DNA from: Treponema sp.
GTDB lineage: Bacteria; Spirochaetota; Spirochaetia; Treponematales; Treponemataceae
Assembly: GCA_017963165.1 (NCBI GenBank)
Contig: JAGCTZ010000125.1
Location: 11,453-75,452, forward strand
DNA length: 64,000 nt
Direction: 5' to 3'
Shown: piece by piece, positions 24,231 to 32,922 of the stretch
Layout: every line of letters begins with the position of its first letter
Numbering within the stretch: position 1 is the first letter of the stretch
Program-made: the position numbers and the translations under genes
Notes under the pieces: generated by a model
What the model was told of the DNA's origin: nothing
Database searches by the model: none
What the model saw: only the letters and a program-made list of their open reading frames with translations

Positions 24231-26363
24231 GTGAAAAGCATAAGAATTAAAATCTTATTGGTAGTTGTTTTAATTTTAGTTATTGCTTCAGGATCTCAAA
24301 GTTTCCTTTCGTACAAGCGTTCTAAAGACACTTTAAACAATACTGTAAATGAAACTTTGAACATTGTATCATCAAAGGCCGAACAGCAGATTCTTGATCA
24401 GAATGATAAGCATTTCTCTATTTTGCGGGCTCTGGCAAAAATTCAGTTTTCAAGAGATCCGGAAAACTCTCCTAATGATAAAAATACCATGATAATGGAT
24501 ACAAAAGACCTTGATCCTGCAACTTATGTAAGTATGGCATTTTATGATAATGAAGGTTTCTTTTTTAATGCCGATTACAATACCCGAATGGATTTTAGCG
24601 ACATGGAATATGTAAAGCAGGGTCTTAAAGGAAATGAATTTGTTTCGGACCCTGTAATATTTAAGAAAGAAGATCTTGCCGACCGTGCCGAAGATGGACA
24701 GACAATTGATCAGGAATCTGAAGCCCAGGTTCTGCTGTTTTATTCTGAACCAGTTTTTAATGATAATAATGGAATAGAAGGTGTTATTGTTGCCATTGTA
24801 AATGGTGACTGTTTTTCTGATATTGTTCGTAATATTGATATGGGTGGTGGAAATCATCCGGCAATTATTTCAAGAACAACCGGCCAGATCTTTGGTATGG
24901 CAAAAAATGAACAGGACAGTTACATCAATATTGGCGAAATGATGGAGGCTGATTCTTTTGTTGCTTATAAAAATGAAATTCTTGACGGAAAACAAAACAG
25001 AGTTACAATTAAATATCCTGGAAATAACAAACAGACAATTGTAGGTTATATCCCGATTCCGGGAACTACATGGTCTCTTGTTGCTGCTGTTCCTTATGAT
25101 TATTATTATGGACATCTTATAGGACTTATGAATTTTTCTATTATATGTCTGGTATTATCAATCATTATTGCTATTATTATTCTTATTCCTGTAATCAGAG
25201 CAATTGTTCGTCCTCTTAAAGTTGTAAGTCAGTCAATTAATCAGATTGCAAGTGGTAATGCAGACCTTACAAAACGAATTGAAATTAGTTCAAAGGATGA
25301 AGTTGGACGCGTAGTAGAAGGCTTTAATAACTTTTCGAACAAGCTTCAGAATATTTTGCAGAATATTAGGAATTCTCAGACAGAGCTTGAAAATGTTGGA
25401 AATGCAATGGATGAAAGTACTCAGGATACAAGTGCTTCTATTACAGAAATTATCGCAAATATCGAAAGTGTTCATAGCCAGATTATCAAACAAAGTGAAA
25501 GTGTTTTGCAGACTGCCGGAGCCGTAAATCAGATTGCTGCAAATATTGCATCTCTTGAAAATCTTATTGTTAATCAGGCTAACGGTGTAACTGGTGCTTC
25601 TTCTGCAATCGAAGAGATGATGGTTAATATTGAATCTGTAAATAACTCGATGGATAAGATGGCTTCTTCTTTTGATAAGCTTATGCAAGATACAATGAAC
25701 GGTTCTTCTAAGCAGGCAGATGTAAGTTATAAGGTTGAACAGATTGTAACTCAGTCAAAAATGCTTCAGGAAGCAAACCTTGTTATTTCAAATATTGCCG
25801 AACAGACAAATCTTCTTGCGATGAATGCTGCAATCGAAGCTGCTCATGCCGGTGAGGCAGGAAAAGGCTTTAGCGTTGTTGCCGACGAAATCCGTAAGCT
25901 TTCCGAAACTTCTACTGCGCAATCAAAAACAATTGGTGAACAGCTTAACAATATTCAGAATTCTATTGATGAGGTTGTACTTGCTTCAACCGATTCAAAT
26001 AGTGCCTTCGTTTCTGTTGCAGAAGCAATTAAAGAAACAGATGAAATTGTTCGTCTTATTAAGGCCGCAATGGAAGAACAGACTATTGGTTCTCAGCAGA
26101 TTAATAAGGCCCTGCACGAAATGAACGACAGTACTGCCGAAGTAAGAACTGCCGGTCACGAAATGGCAGAAGGAAATAAACATATCCTTGACGAGGTAAA
26201 GAATCTTCAGGACAGCACTCTTCTTATGAAAGAAAGCATGGAAGAAATGTCTGTCGGTGCCGAACGTATTAATGCAACCGGCGCCGGCCTGAAGGATATT
26301 TCTGAAAAACTTAAAAATGCAATTGCCCGAATTGGCGATGAAGTTCGGTTGTTTAAGGTTTAA
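24231..26363 (+). CDS. Methyl-accepting chemotaxis protein with dCache-type sensor
   Basis: This 710-residue classical chemoreceptor has an N-terminal membrane helix (residues 6-25). A periplasmic double-Cache-like sensor follows at about residues 35-275 (FYDNEGFFFNADYNTRMDFS, PVFNDNNGIEGVIVAIVNGD, GTTWSLVAAVPYDYYY). A second helix lies at about 290-315, then HAMP and the methylation/signalling coiled coil. The hairpin tip is near residue 525 ([20 protein letters not shown]). The Cache fold suggests a small-molecule ligand such as an amino acid or carboxylate. The start is the GTG at 24231, with AGGAGG 7 nt upstream; no ATG fits. Confidence 0.92.
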   Translation: MKSIRIKILLVVVLILVIASGSQSFLSYKRSKDTLNNTVNETLNIVSSKAEQQILDQNDKHFSILRALAKIQFSRDPENSPNDKNTMIMDTKDLDPATYVSMAFYDNEGFFFNADYNTRMDFSDMEYVKQGLKGNEFVSDPVIFKKEDLADRAEDGQTIDQESEAQVLLFYSEPVFNDNNGIEGVIVAIVNGDCFSDIVRNIDMGGGNHPAIISRTTGQIFGMAKNEQDSYINIGEMMEADSFVAYKNEILDGKQNRVTIKYPGNNKQTIVGYIPIPGTTWSLVAAVPYDYYYGHLIGLMNFSIICLVLSIIIAIIILIPVIRAIVRPLKVVSQSINQIASGNADLTKRIEISSKDEVGRVVEGFNNFSNKLQNILQNIRNSQTELENVGNAMDESTQDTSASITEIIANIESVHSQIIKQSESVLQTAGAVNQIAANIASLENLIVNQANGVTGASSAIEEMMVNIESVNNSMDKMASSFDKLMQDTMNGSSKQADVSYKVEQIVTQSKMLQEANLVISNIAEQTNLLAMNAAIEAAHAGEAGKGFSVVADEIRKLSETSTAQSKTIGEQLNNIQNSIDEVVLASTDSNSAFVSVAEAIKETDEIVRLIKAAMEEQTIGSQQINKALHEMNDSTAEVRTAGHEMAEGNKHILDEVKNLQDSTLLMKESMEEMSVGAERINATGAGLKDISEKLKNAIARIGDEVRLFKV

Positions 26364-26371
26364 GTTTTTAA

Positions 26372-27039
26372 ATGGAAACTAGAAAAAAAGTTTTTCTCGA
26401 ATGGCTCAAGATTGTTCTTGGGCTTATTGTGTTTGCATTTGGAGTACATCTTACAATATATGCAAATATCGGACTTGCGCCCTGGGATTGTCTTGGCATG
26501 GGAATCGCAAAGCATACGCCGTTGAATTATGGAATGGCTATGACAATTATGGCTGTTACAATTCTGATTATAGATATTCTTTTAAAAGAAAAAATCGGTT
26601 TTGGAACAGTCATAGATGCGCTTCTTACAGGAAACTTTGTTCAGACTTATAACTCTTTGAATCCGCTGCCGGAAAATCACAACATGTGGCTTGGAATTAT
26701 TATCATGTTGACCGGCTTTGTTTTTATGGCAATTGGAATGTGGATTTACATGAGGTCACAGCAGGGATGTGGTCCGCGTGATTCTCTTTTAGTGGGCTTG
26801 GGCAAACGTATGGCAAAAAAGTTCCGATTGGAATTGTAGAGGTTATTTTGTGGGGCGTTGTGTGTTTGCTTGGATTTTTACTTGGCGGCCCTGTTGGTAT
26901 TGGAACACTGATCGGAACCTTTGGTGCCGGGCTTGTAATGCAGCTTGTTTATACAATCATCCGCTTTGAACCGCGTAAGTTTAAGCACCGCGATGTATTT
27001 GCAGTTGTAAAAGAGCTTAGCAGTACGGAGGAAAAATGA
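26372..27039 (+). pseudogene. YczE/YitT-like membrane protein gene, split by a -1 frameshift at A-AAA-AAG
   Basis: The first frame (26372-26839) encodes four to five membrane helices with IYANIGLAPWDCLGMGI and GCGPRDSLLVGLGKRMAKK, the pattern of the YczE family. The matching C-terminal part, LWGVVCLLGFLLGGPVGIGT and FGAGLVMQLVY, is in the -1 frame to 27039. The frames join at 26814-26821, where the codons GCA AAA AAG contain the slippery heptamer A-AAA-AAG in the exact phase for a -1 slip. The joined product would read KKVPIGIVEVILW and be about 220 residues, the family's length. The cause may be a lost A in a run of six, a sequencing error or programmed frameshifting. The family function is uncertain. 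Confidence 0.75.
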
Positions 27040-27572
27040 TTTATATTATAACAGGCGCCTCTCACACAGGAAAAACTGCTCTGGCACAAAGACTTCTGGA
27101 GGCGCTTAAATTTCCGTATCTTTCGATTGATCATCTTAAGATGGGTTTAATTCGCAGCGGCAATACAACTCTCACCCCCGAAGATGATGACAAGCTTACA
27201 GATTACCTCTGGCCGATTGTCCGCGAGTTCATAAAAACTGCAATCGAAAATAAACAGAATCTTATTGTCGAAGGCTGCTATATTCCGTTTGAATGGCGCA
27301 AGGATTTTGAGGCAGAGTATATTTCCGAAATTAAGTTTATCTGTCTTGTGTTGACTGAGCGCTACATTGACGAACACTTTGAAGATATCCGTGCTCATGG
27401 TTCAGACATAGAACGGCGCTTTGAATCTGATGAGGCAGCCCTTTCCAAAGACTATGTTAAAAAAGAAAACCTCCGTTTTACCGAAGGTTTTACAAAAGCT
27501 GGGGAACAAGTTGTTCTGATTGATCAGGATTATGAGCAGGTAATAGACTCCCTGTGTCATTGTCGGGCTTGA
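27036..27572 (+). CDS. P-loop kinase-like ATPase, unknown substrate
   Basis: This 178-residue cytoplasmic protein has the Walker A motif GASHTGKTALAQ at residues 7-18, a likely acceptor region SIDHLKMGLIRSG and a Walker B-like LIVEGCYIP near residue 83. This resembles small-molecule kinases of the zeta-toxin/adenylate-kinase superfamily. The substrate cannot be inferred. Its ATG overlaps the end of the YczE-like reading frame by 4 nt and has GGAGGAAAA before it, so the two are coupled. The last codons lie inside an inverted repeat that probably ends the transcript. Confidence 0.7.
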   Translation: MIYIITGASHTGKTALAQRLLEALKFPYLSIDHLKMGLIRSGNTTLTPEDDDKLTDYLWPIVREFIKTAIENKQNLIVEGCYIPFEWRKDFEAEYISEIKFICLVLTERYIDEHFEDIRAHGSDIERRFESDEAALSKDYVKKENLRFTEGFTKAGEQVVLIDQDYEQVIDSLCHCRA

Positions 27573-27581
27573 CCCGACAAT
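27559..27581. terminator. Perfect inverted repeat between convergent genes
   Basis: ATTGTCGGG-CTTGA-CCCGACAAT is a perfect 9-bp stem with a 5-nt loop, followed by a short pyrimidine stretch. It overlaps the kinase stop codon and lies just before the end of the leftward PIN gene, so it could serve both directions. The U-tract is weak. It may also be a mobile palindromic repeat. Confidence 0.55.
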
Positions 27582-27585
27582 CTTT

Positions 27586-27990
27586 CTAAACGATCTCAAC
27601 ACATTTTTCGTTATAATCAGAAAGAAGCCCATCGTGTGACAAAAAAAGCATTTTTTCTGATTTTGCCTGACTGATAAGCATTTTGTCGAATGGATCATTA
27701 TGAGGTGCGGCTTTTTTATTTCGTTTTAGAGTGTGTAAAAGATTGATGTGGTCTGGATGTAATGGTAGGAAAGAAAAACTGGCATTTTCACAGTTTAAAA
27801 GAAAATCATTGCCACTACTTATCATTCTATCTGGATGAAGAATATGCTTTATTTCAATTTCCCACATAGAAGCAATGCTAAAATAAATTGTATTTTCCAA
27901 GTCATCAATATAAGATTTTGCTTTTTTGCTTAGTTTAGAGTCTCCATTTAAATACCAGAGTGCTATATGTGTATCAAGCAGAATATTCAT
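27586..27990 (-). CDS. PIN-domain toxin of a type II toxin-antitoxin pair
   Basis: The 134-residue protein has the PIN ribonuclease fold: NILLDTHIALWYLNGD at the start (first Asp), SMWEIEIKH near residue 42 (Glu), DPFDKMLISQA near 98 (Asp pair) and LFLSHD near 114. This matches the VapC-like PIN group with the 'LLDTHxxLW' start. Such toxins cleave RNA when free of antitoxin. It overlaps the upstream small gene by 4 nt (ATGA), the usual antitoxin-toxin order. The complete acidic set suggests an active toxin. Confidence 0.88.
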   Translation of the reverse strand: MNILLDTHIALWYLNGDSKLSKKAKSYIDDLENTIYFSIASMWEIEIKHILHPDRMISSGNDFLLNCENASFSFLPLHPDHINLLHTLKRNKKAAPHNDPFDKMLISQAKSEKMLFLSHDGLLSDYNEKCVEIV

Positions 27991-28226
27991 GCATTCACCC
28001 CAAACATAGCTGCTATTTCATCATTGCAAAAATCAATATTTTCTGGATATTGTAGCTGTCCTTTAGCCATGCCAAAAGAACGTATTTTCTTTTTAGAAGC
28101 AGTACGAGTAACATCATCTAATAATGAAGCAGACAGGCTGTTGATAATACTGAGTTTCATTTCATAGTTTAAAGTCGAAAGCAAATCTACATAATGGTCT
28201 GCAATTTTCTGTGCTGCTGGTGACAT
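27987..28226 (-). CDS. Antitoxin partner of the PIN toxin
   Basis: This 79-residue protein is encoded immediately upstream of the PIN gene and overlaps it by 4 nt. The N-terminal half is helical (IADHYVDLLSTLNYEMKLSI). A basic stretch (ASKKKIRSFG) follows, then an acidic/hydrophobic tail (FCNDEIAAMFG) that could plug the toxin active site. GGAGG lies 6 nt before the ATG. No named DNA-binding motif is seen. Assignment rests on position, size and overlap. Confidence 0.72.
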   Translation of the reverse strand: MSPAAQKIADHYVDLLSTLNYEMKLSIINSLSASLLDDVTRTASKKKIRSFGMAKGQLQYPENIDFCNDEIAAMFGVNA

Positions 28227-28304
28227 ATAATACCTCCATGTAATAATATAGCATGAAAATTAGAAAAAAGCATTTAAATTTCCCAGGTGATGATATTCTT
28301 TTTT

Positions 28305-28667
28305 TTATTTTGCTGTATCTACAGATTTTTTAAATGCTCTTGCAATTTCTAAGAAATTTTCTAATTGTTCAAGCGTAAGGCGATCTACAATTACATTTAT
28401 TTCTTTCTTCTGCCAATCTGATTTTGTATTTTGATGGTTTGCGGGAGTTTTTTCATCTGTTCCTAAAATAAGATATTCTGTCGTAGTATTTAAAACACGA
28501 GCCATTTTTACAGCGATATCAGCAGCAGGTATTGAACCTCGGTAAAGATACATGTTTAGTGTATTTATGCTGATGCCGACTTTTTCAGCAAAATCCGTTT
28601 TTGAAATTCCTTGATAATTCAATTCATCTAAAAGTCTTTCTTTAAATAACAGATGTTTGTCTTCCAT
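28305..28667 (-). CDS. XRE-family transcriptional regulator
   Basis: This 120-residue protein has an N-terminal Cro/CI helix-turn-helix (residues 10-60: LLDELNYQGISKTDFAEKVG, then ISINTLNMYLYRGS) and a short C-terminal helix pair. It is divergent from an AT-rich lipoprotein gene. The 110-bp intergenic region has a 9-bp inverted repeat flanking the lipoprotein promoter, so this regulator likely controls that gene and itself. No ribosome binding site is seen. On the minus strand TAATAT lies 7 nt before the ATG, consistent with a leaderless message. Confidence 0.8.
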   Translation of the reverse strand: MEDKHLLFKERLLDELNYQGISKTDFAEKVGISINTLNMYLYRGSIPAADIAVKMARVLNTTTEYLILGTDEKTPANHQNTKSDWQKKEINVIVDRLTLEQLENFLEIARAFKKSVDTAK

Positions 28668-28701
28668 AATTTAAATATTACATCACTTGTGTAATTGAAA
28701 A

Positions 28702-28745
28702 TTGACTTCGTGTGTTATTGAGTATAAAATAATTGTAATAACACA
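28702..28745 (+). promoter_or_regulatory. Promoter with flanking inverted repeat, lipoprotein gene
   Basis: TTGACT (28702-28707), 17-nt spacer, TAAAAT (28725-28730). The arms TGTGTTATT (28711-28719) and AATAACACA (28737-28745) form a perfect inverted repeat spanning the -10 box. A second palindrome, TGTAATTACA, lies about 12 bp further on. These are good candidates for binding by the divergent XRE regulator. Confidence 0.6.
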
Positions 28746-28783
28746 TAATGTGGTTATGTAATTACATAAAAAGGAGTCGAAAA

Positions 28784-30250
28784 ATGAAAACTATAGCAAA
28801 GATTATGTGTCTTTTCACAGTTTGTTTTATTTTGTTTAGTTGTAATGATTTGCAAAATTCGAATAAAGAGTTAAATCATTCAAATGATATTCCAAGTTCA
28901 CAATCTCAACTAAGTGATATTGTTTTAACTGCACAAGAAAATGGAATCCTAATTACAATTATTAAAGATGAAAAAACTACATATAAAAATCTATATATTC
29001 AAAATGTTGAAAATGAAATCGAAACGAGTGTATATAATTTAACTTGGACTAATAATAAGATTGAGATACTTTATCCATTTTCTGAAAAAGGAAACATAAG
29101 TAAATTTAATATATGGATAAATGGTTCAAAAAAACAAACTGTTGAGATTATGGCGATAGGGGGAATTGGATATCCCGTAACTGGACTTTTTGAGCAAATT
29201 AAAATGAAACCTAGTTATGATCCGGCATATGATTCTTTCTCAGTTACTATTACCTCTGATGCACAGGCTATAGATGATTTTTATATTACAACAGTGAATG
29301 AAAATAATAAATTTAATAAGAATATTTCTATACAATTCTGGTTAGGAGATCCAAAAAATGGAAGTACATTTGGAATTTCAGGTATTAGTCTTAATAACAT
29401 GGTATCTGGATGTTATTATCATAACATCAATTTTTATGTGCCGCCTTATTCAGAATATAATAATAAATTCTGTACACAGCCAATATTTAATCTTGAGTAT
29501 AATGGTATACTTTGGCATCGTTATGCAAAAAATATCTCAGAAATCTGTATGATTAATGAGAATCCGGAAAGAGATTGTTCTCAAGCAAAGAATATATCAT
29601 TAACAGCACAAGATGATGGTATTTTGATCACATTGAAAAAAGATGAAAATACTTCTTCGGCAAATTTTTATATTCAAAATATTGAAACAGGAATTAAAAC
29701 AATTGCAAATAATTTAACTTGGACTGATAATAAAATCGAATTACATTATCCTTTTTCGAAGAGTGGAGAAATCAGTAAATTCAGTCTATGGATAAATAAT
29801 GCAGAAAAACAAGAAGTAGAAATATTAGCAACAGGAGGAATCGGTTATCCTGTAACGGAACTTATTGAACAGATTAACATGGAACCAAGTTATGACCCAA
29901 CTGATGATACTTTTGGTGTAAAAGTAACTACAGATGCCACAAGTATATCTGATTTCTTTATAGATGCTGTAAATACCAATAATGATTTTAACCCAAAAGT
30001 AATTGCAATTCAATTTTGGTTAGGAACACCAAATACTGGAGCAACATGGGGATTTAGTTCTGTTGTTATTGGAAATTCTTCAGGGGTATCAGGTTTTTAT
30101 AAACATATTTTTAACGGTTTCTTACCTGATTATACAGAATATGATAATAAATGCTGTACACAAGCATGGTTTGATTTATGGTATAAGGGAATATCTTGGT
30201 CAAATTATGCAAATTCTATCTCTGAACCTTGTATTATTTCTAATCAATAA
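28784..30250 (+). CDS. AT-rich lipoprotein with two tandem copies of a novel domain
   Basis: No known family is recognised. The 488-residue product has a signal peptide with lipobox ILFSC (near residue 22). Two homologous domains of about 220 residues follow (about 38-260 and 265-488). Shared features in the same order are 'LTAQ-NGILIT', 'N-LTWT-NKIE--YPFS', 'GGIGYPVT-L-EQI-M-PSYDP', 'QFWLG-P--G-T-G' and a terminal 'Y-NK-CTQ---L-Y-GI-W--YA--ISE-C'. The conserved Cys pairs could form disulphides on the cell surface. The ATG at 28784 has AAGGAG upstream. Base composition is clearly more AT-rich than its neighbours, suggesting transfer. A divergent XRE regulator probably controls it. Confidence 0.75.
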   Translation: MKTIAKIMCLFTVCFILFSCNDLQNSNKELNHSNDIPSSQSQLSDIVLTAQENGILITIIKDEKTTYKNLYIQNVENEIETSVYNLTWTNNKIEILYPFSEKGNISKFNIWINGSKKQTVEIMAIGGIGYPVTGLFEQIKMKPSYDPAYDSFSVTITSDAQAIDDFYITTVNENNKFNKNISIQFWLGDPKNGSTFGISGISLNNMVSGCYYHNINFYVPPYSEYNNKFCTQPIFNLEYNGILWHRYAKNISEICMINENPERDCSQAKNISLTAQDDGILITLKKDENTSSANFYIQNIETGIKTIANNLTWTDNKIELHYPFSKSGEISKFSLWINNAEKQEVEILATGGIGYPVTELIEQINMEPSYDPTDDTFGVKVTTDATSISDFFIDAVNTNNDFNPKVIAIQFWLGTPNTGATWGFSSVVIGNSSGVSGFYKHIFNGFLPDYTEYDNKCCTQAWFDLWYKGISWSNYANSISEPCIISNQ

Positions 30251-30362
30251 TGATACATACCTTGTTATTTCAGAAATCTGAATTGATACAGATATAAAAA
30301 GATGTTGGTATACACGGTTTTCTAGTGAGACTAAATCTTTAGAATATCTAGATTATTGAAAC

Positions 30363-31235
30363 CTAGTAAATCATAGTACCAATTCCACGATCAGAGAACA
30401 TTTCTATAAGTAGCGAGTGTGGGACACGACCGTCAATTATGTGGGTGCGTGGGACGCCGCCGGAAAGAGCAACTTCACAGCAGTCGATTTTTGGAATCAT
30501 GCCGCCAGAAAGGATACCGGTGGCTTTAAGTGAACCAATTGCGGTGCGTTCTATGCGTTTAATCAAAGTTGTCGGGTCGTCGATGTTGCGCAGGATTCCT
30601 GGTACGTTTGTAAGTTGAACAAACTTTTCTGCATGCAGGGCAACGGCGATTTTTGCGGCTGCTGTGTCTGCATTTATGTTGTAGCGGGCATCGTCTCCTT
30701 GTTCGCCAAGGGCTACTGTTGAAACTACCGGGATAAAGCCTTCGTCCAAAAGAGAAGTTAAAATTTCTGGATGAACTTCGGTTACTTCGCCAACAAAGCC
30801 AAGATCTTTTTCTGTTTTCTTTGCACGGAGTAGGCCTGAATCTACACCGCTAAGTCCAACTGCCTTACCACCTTTCTGAAGCAGAATACCTACGATGTCC
30901 TTATTCAATTTTCCAGTAAGAACCATCTGAACAATTTCCATTGTTTCGCCGTCGGTGTAGCGAAGTCCATCGACGAACTTGCTTTCTTTGCCAACACGTT
31001 CGAGCATGTGGTTTATTTCCGGACCGCCGCCATGAACTAATACAACCTTTATTCCGATTGTGTTCAAAAGAACGATGTCTTCCATAACGGCCATTTTGAG
31101 TTCTTCGTTAAGCATGGCATTGCCGCCATATTTTACAACGACAACCTTGCCACACCAATTCTTAAAATATGGCAGGGCTTGTACAAGTACTTCTGACCAC
31201 TGTTCTGTTGATATGTCGTTATTATCTGTATTCAT
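30363..31235 (-). CDS. argB: Acetylglutamate kinase
   Basis: This enzyme phosphorylates N-acetylglutamate in arginine synthesis. The 290-residue amino-acid-kinase fold is complete, with VVVKYGGNAM near residue 32, VLVHGGGPEIN near 65, GLSGVDSG near 130 and the C-terminal ATP region ATGILSGGMIPKIDCCEVAL. The C-terminal length suggests the arginine-inhibited hexameric type, but this is only an inference. TGAGGA precedes the ATG. It lies downstream of argJ, separated by a GC-rich R2 repeat block. Confidence 0.96.
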   Translation of the reverse strand: MNTDNNDISTEQWSEVLVQALPYFKNWCGKVVVVKYGGNAMLNEELKMAVMEDIVLLNTIGIKVVLVHGGGPEINHMLERVGKESKFVDGLRYTDGETMEIVQMVLTGKLNKDIVGILLQKGGKAVGLSGVDSGLLRAKKTEKDLGFVGEVTEVHPEILTSLLDEGFIPVVSTVALGEQGDDARYNINADTAAAKIAVALHAEKFVQLTNVPGILRNIDDPTTLIKRIERTAIGSLKATGILSGGMIPKIDCCEVALSGGVPRTHIIDGRVPHSLLIEMFSDRGIGTMIY

Positions 31236-31246
31236 AAATTCCTCAC

Positions 31247-31366
31247 AAAAAATTTTAGCAGGTGTTGCGGGCGGCGTTTGAGCCCGCAGAGGGGGTAGGG
31301 CGCAACGAAGTGCGACCGCAGGGGGAGTCTTCCCCCTCCTAAAACCTAAAACCTGGCACCTATAAC
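31247..31366. repeat. R2 GC-rich dispersed repeat between argJ and argB
   Basis: It shares GGGCGGCGTTTGAGCCCG, GGGGTAG, GCAACGAAGTG, a CCCCCTCC end and CCTAAAACCTGGCACCT with the copy between hisG and hisB at 13520-13687. It occupies the whole space between the two arginine genes. Confidence 0.85.
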
Positions 31367-32635
31367 CTAGGTTCTATAATCTCCATTAATCTTAACATAA
31401 TCATAAGTTAGGTCGCAACCCCAGGCTGTACCGCAGGCAGTTCCTTCGCCGCACTGAACAAGGATTTCTACGGCTTCCTGACTCATGATTTTTTTTGCAA
31501 CTTCTTCGTCAAACTGGGTTGGAACGCCGTCCTTGTAAACCTGGACTGTGTCTTCGCCGTGAACTTCAAAGTCGTCGTAGTTTGTAAAATATCTTTTGGC
31601 ACCGGCTTTGCTTGTAAACCAGATGCTTGTTTTTTCGGGGTCAAACTCTATGCCGCTGTAACCCATTGCGCAAAGGAAGCGTCCAAAGTTTGCATCGCTG
31701 CCGAACATTGCGGCTTTTACTAAAGAAGAACAGATTATTTCTTTTGCAAGAGCGCGGGCATTTTCTACTGTGGCGGCACCTTTTACGTTGCATTCAACAA
31801 GTCTTGTGGCACCTTCGCCGTCGGCTGCAATTTTCTTTGCCATGATTGTGTTCATTTTGTTGAGTGCTTCAAGGAAAGTGTCGTAGTCTGGACCAGGGCC
31901 TGTGATTTCTGTGTTGCCGGCCATTCCGTTTGCCATGATGATGAGTGTATCGTTGGTAGAAGTATCACCGTCTACGCTTACGCAATTGTATGTGCCTTTA
32001 ATTGATTCGTGAAGTGCCTTGTCGAGCATTGCAGAAGAAACAGCACAGTCTGTTGTAATAAAGCTGAGCATTGTTCCCATGTTGATGTGAATCATTCCAG
32101 AACCCTTGCACATTGTTCCCATTCGGCAAAGCTTTCCGCCAACTGTAAATTCAACGGCACATTCCTTGTACTGAGTATCAGTTGTCATGATTGCAACACG
32201 TGCCTGTTCGTGACCTTCTTTAGAAAGTCCAGCCTTGAGGGTGTCGATATTTGCTTCTACTTTTGTAACGTCAAACTGGGCGCCGATGACACCTGTAGAA
32301 TAAACCATTACATCTTCTGTTTTTATTCCAAGTGCTGTGGCAGCAGCTTTTGCCATTCTGAATGCATTTTCTGCACCCTGTGGTCCTGTACAGGTATTGG
32401 CATTTCCACTTATTTCAATAGCGGCCTGAGCTCGTCCGTCTGCAATATGTTTTTGAGTAATTTTAACGCTTTCTGATTTTACCCGATTCTGGGTGAATAC
32501 ACCTGCGGCATTGCAAGGCACCTCTGAATAAATAAGTGCCGTGTCGTTTGTTTTACGGCTTGCCTTGATTCCAACTCTCATTCCGTTGGCAGTAAAGCCT
32601 TGTGGAGCGCAGACTCCTCCGTCGATAAATTTCAT
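31367..32635 (-). CDS. argJ: Glutamate N-acetyltransferase / amino-acid acetyltransferase ArgJ
   Basis: ArgJ recycles acetyl from N-acetylornithine to glutamate and, in bifunctional forms, makes N-acetylglutamate from acetyl-CoA. The 422-residue precursor contains the self-cleavage region VDGDTSTNDTLIIMANG near residue 190; the Thr after S-V-D-G-D-T-S would be the new N-terminal nucleophile. The start MKFIDGGVCAPQGFTANG is typical. The ATG at 32633-32635 has GGAGG at 7 nt; a longer upstream reading frame has no such support. With argB it forms the acetyl-cycle arginine pathway. Confidence 0.95.
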   Translation of the reverse strand: MKFIDGGVCAPQGFTANGMRVGIKASRKTNDTALIYSEVPCNAAGVFTQNRVKSESVKITQKHIADGRAQAAIEISGNANTCTGPQGAENAFRMAKAAATALGIKTEDVMVYSTGVIGAQFDVTKVEANIDTLKAGLSKEGHEQARVAIMTTDTQYKECAVEFTVGGKLCRMGTMCKGSGMIHINMGTMLSFITTDCAVSSAMLDKALHESIKGTYNCVSVDGDTSTNDTLIIMANGMAGNTEITGPGPDYDTFLEALNKMNTIMAKKIAADGEGATRLVECNVKGAATVENARALAKEIICSSLVKAAMFGSDANFGRFLCAMGYSGIEFDPEKTSIWFTSKAGAKRYFTNYDDFEVHGEDTVQVYKDGVPTQFDEEVAKKIMSQEAVEILVQCGEGTACGTAWGCDLTYDYVKINGDYRT

Positions 32636-32736
32636 AGAAATACCTCCGCATTGTATATTTATGCAAATATAATGAATAATTATACAGAAATGTAAATGTT
32701 TTGTATAGATTAAGTTTGACAGATTCAGTTCAAAAA

Positions 32737-32813
32737 AATAGCGGAGGCCGAGTTGTAGATTCAAAACCGCACGACAGAATGTTTTCGAAATCCGTAATTC
32801 GCCTTCCGCATTT
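32737..32813 (-). repeat. Dispersed repeat B, copy 2 (inverted)
   Basis: In reverse complement this reads TGCGGAAGGCGAATTACGG, then AAAACATT, GTGCGGT and GCCTCCGCTA. It matches the block at 701-778 at both ends with diverged middles. It lies in the 287-bp argJ-PHP gap. Otherwise the gap holds only AT-rich promoter sequence. Confidence 0.6.
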
Positions 32814-32907
32814 TTCAAGATTTCAACAACAAAAGTTTATAATACGGAAGTACTGGAGCTACATGCTACATTTCAATATATCTCTATAATATTTACATAA
32901 ATTCCTG

Positions 32908-32913
32908 TATAAT
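32908..32913 (+). promoter_or_regulatory. -10 box of the PHP-galK operon
   Basis: TATAAT at 32908-32913 lies 9 nt before the ATG of the PHP gene, which has no Shine-Dalgarno sequence. The transcript would have a leader of about 0-3 nt. Confidence 0.45.
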
Positions 32914-32922
32914 TATTTCATT

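Noticed and set aside
26848..27039. Separate small membrane protein gene
   Set aside because: It is the C-terminal part of the YczE-like gene in the -1 frame, without its own start signals.
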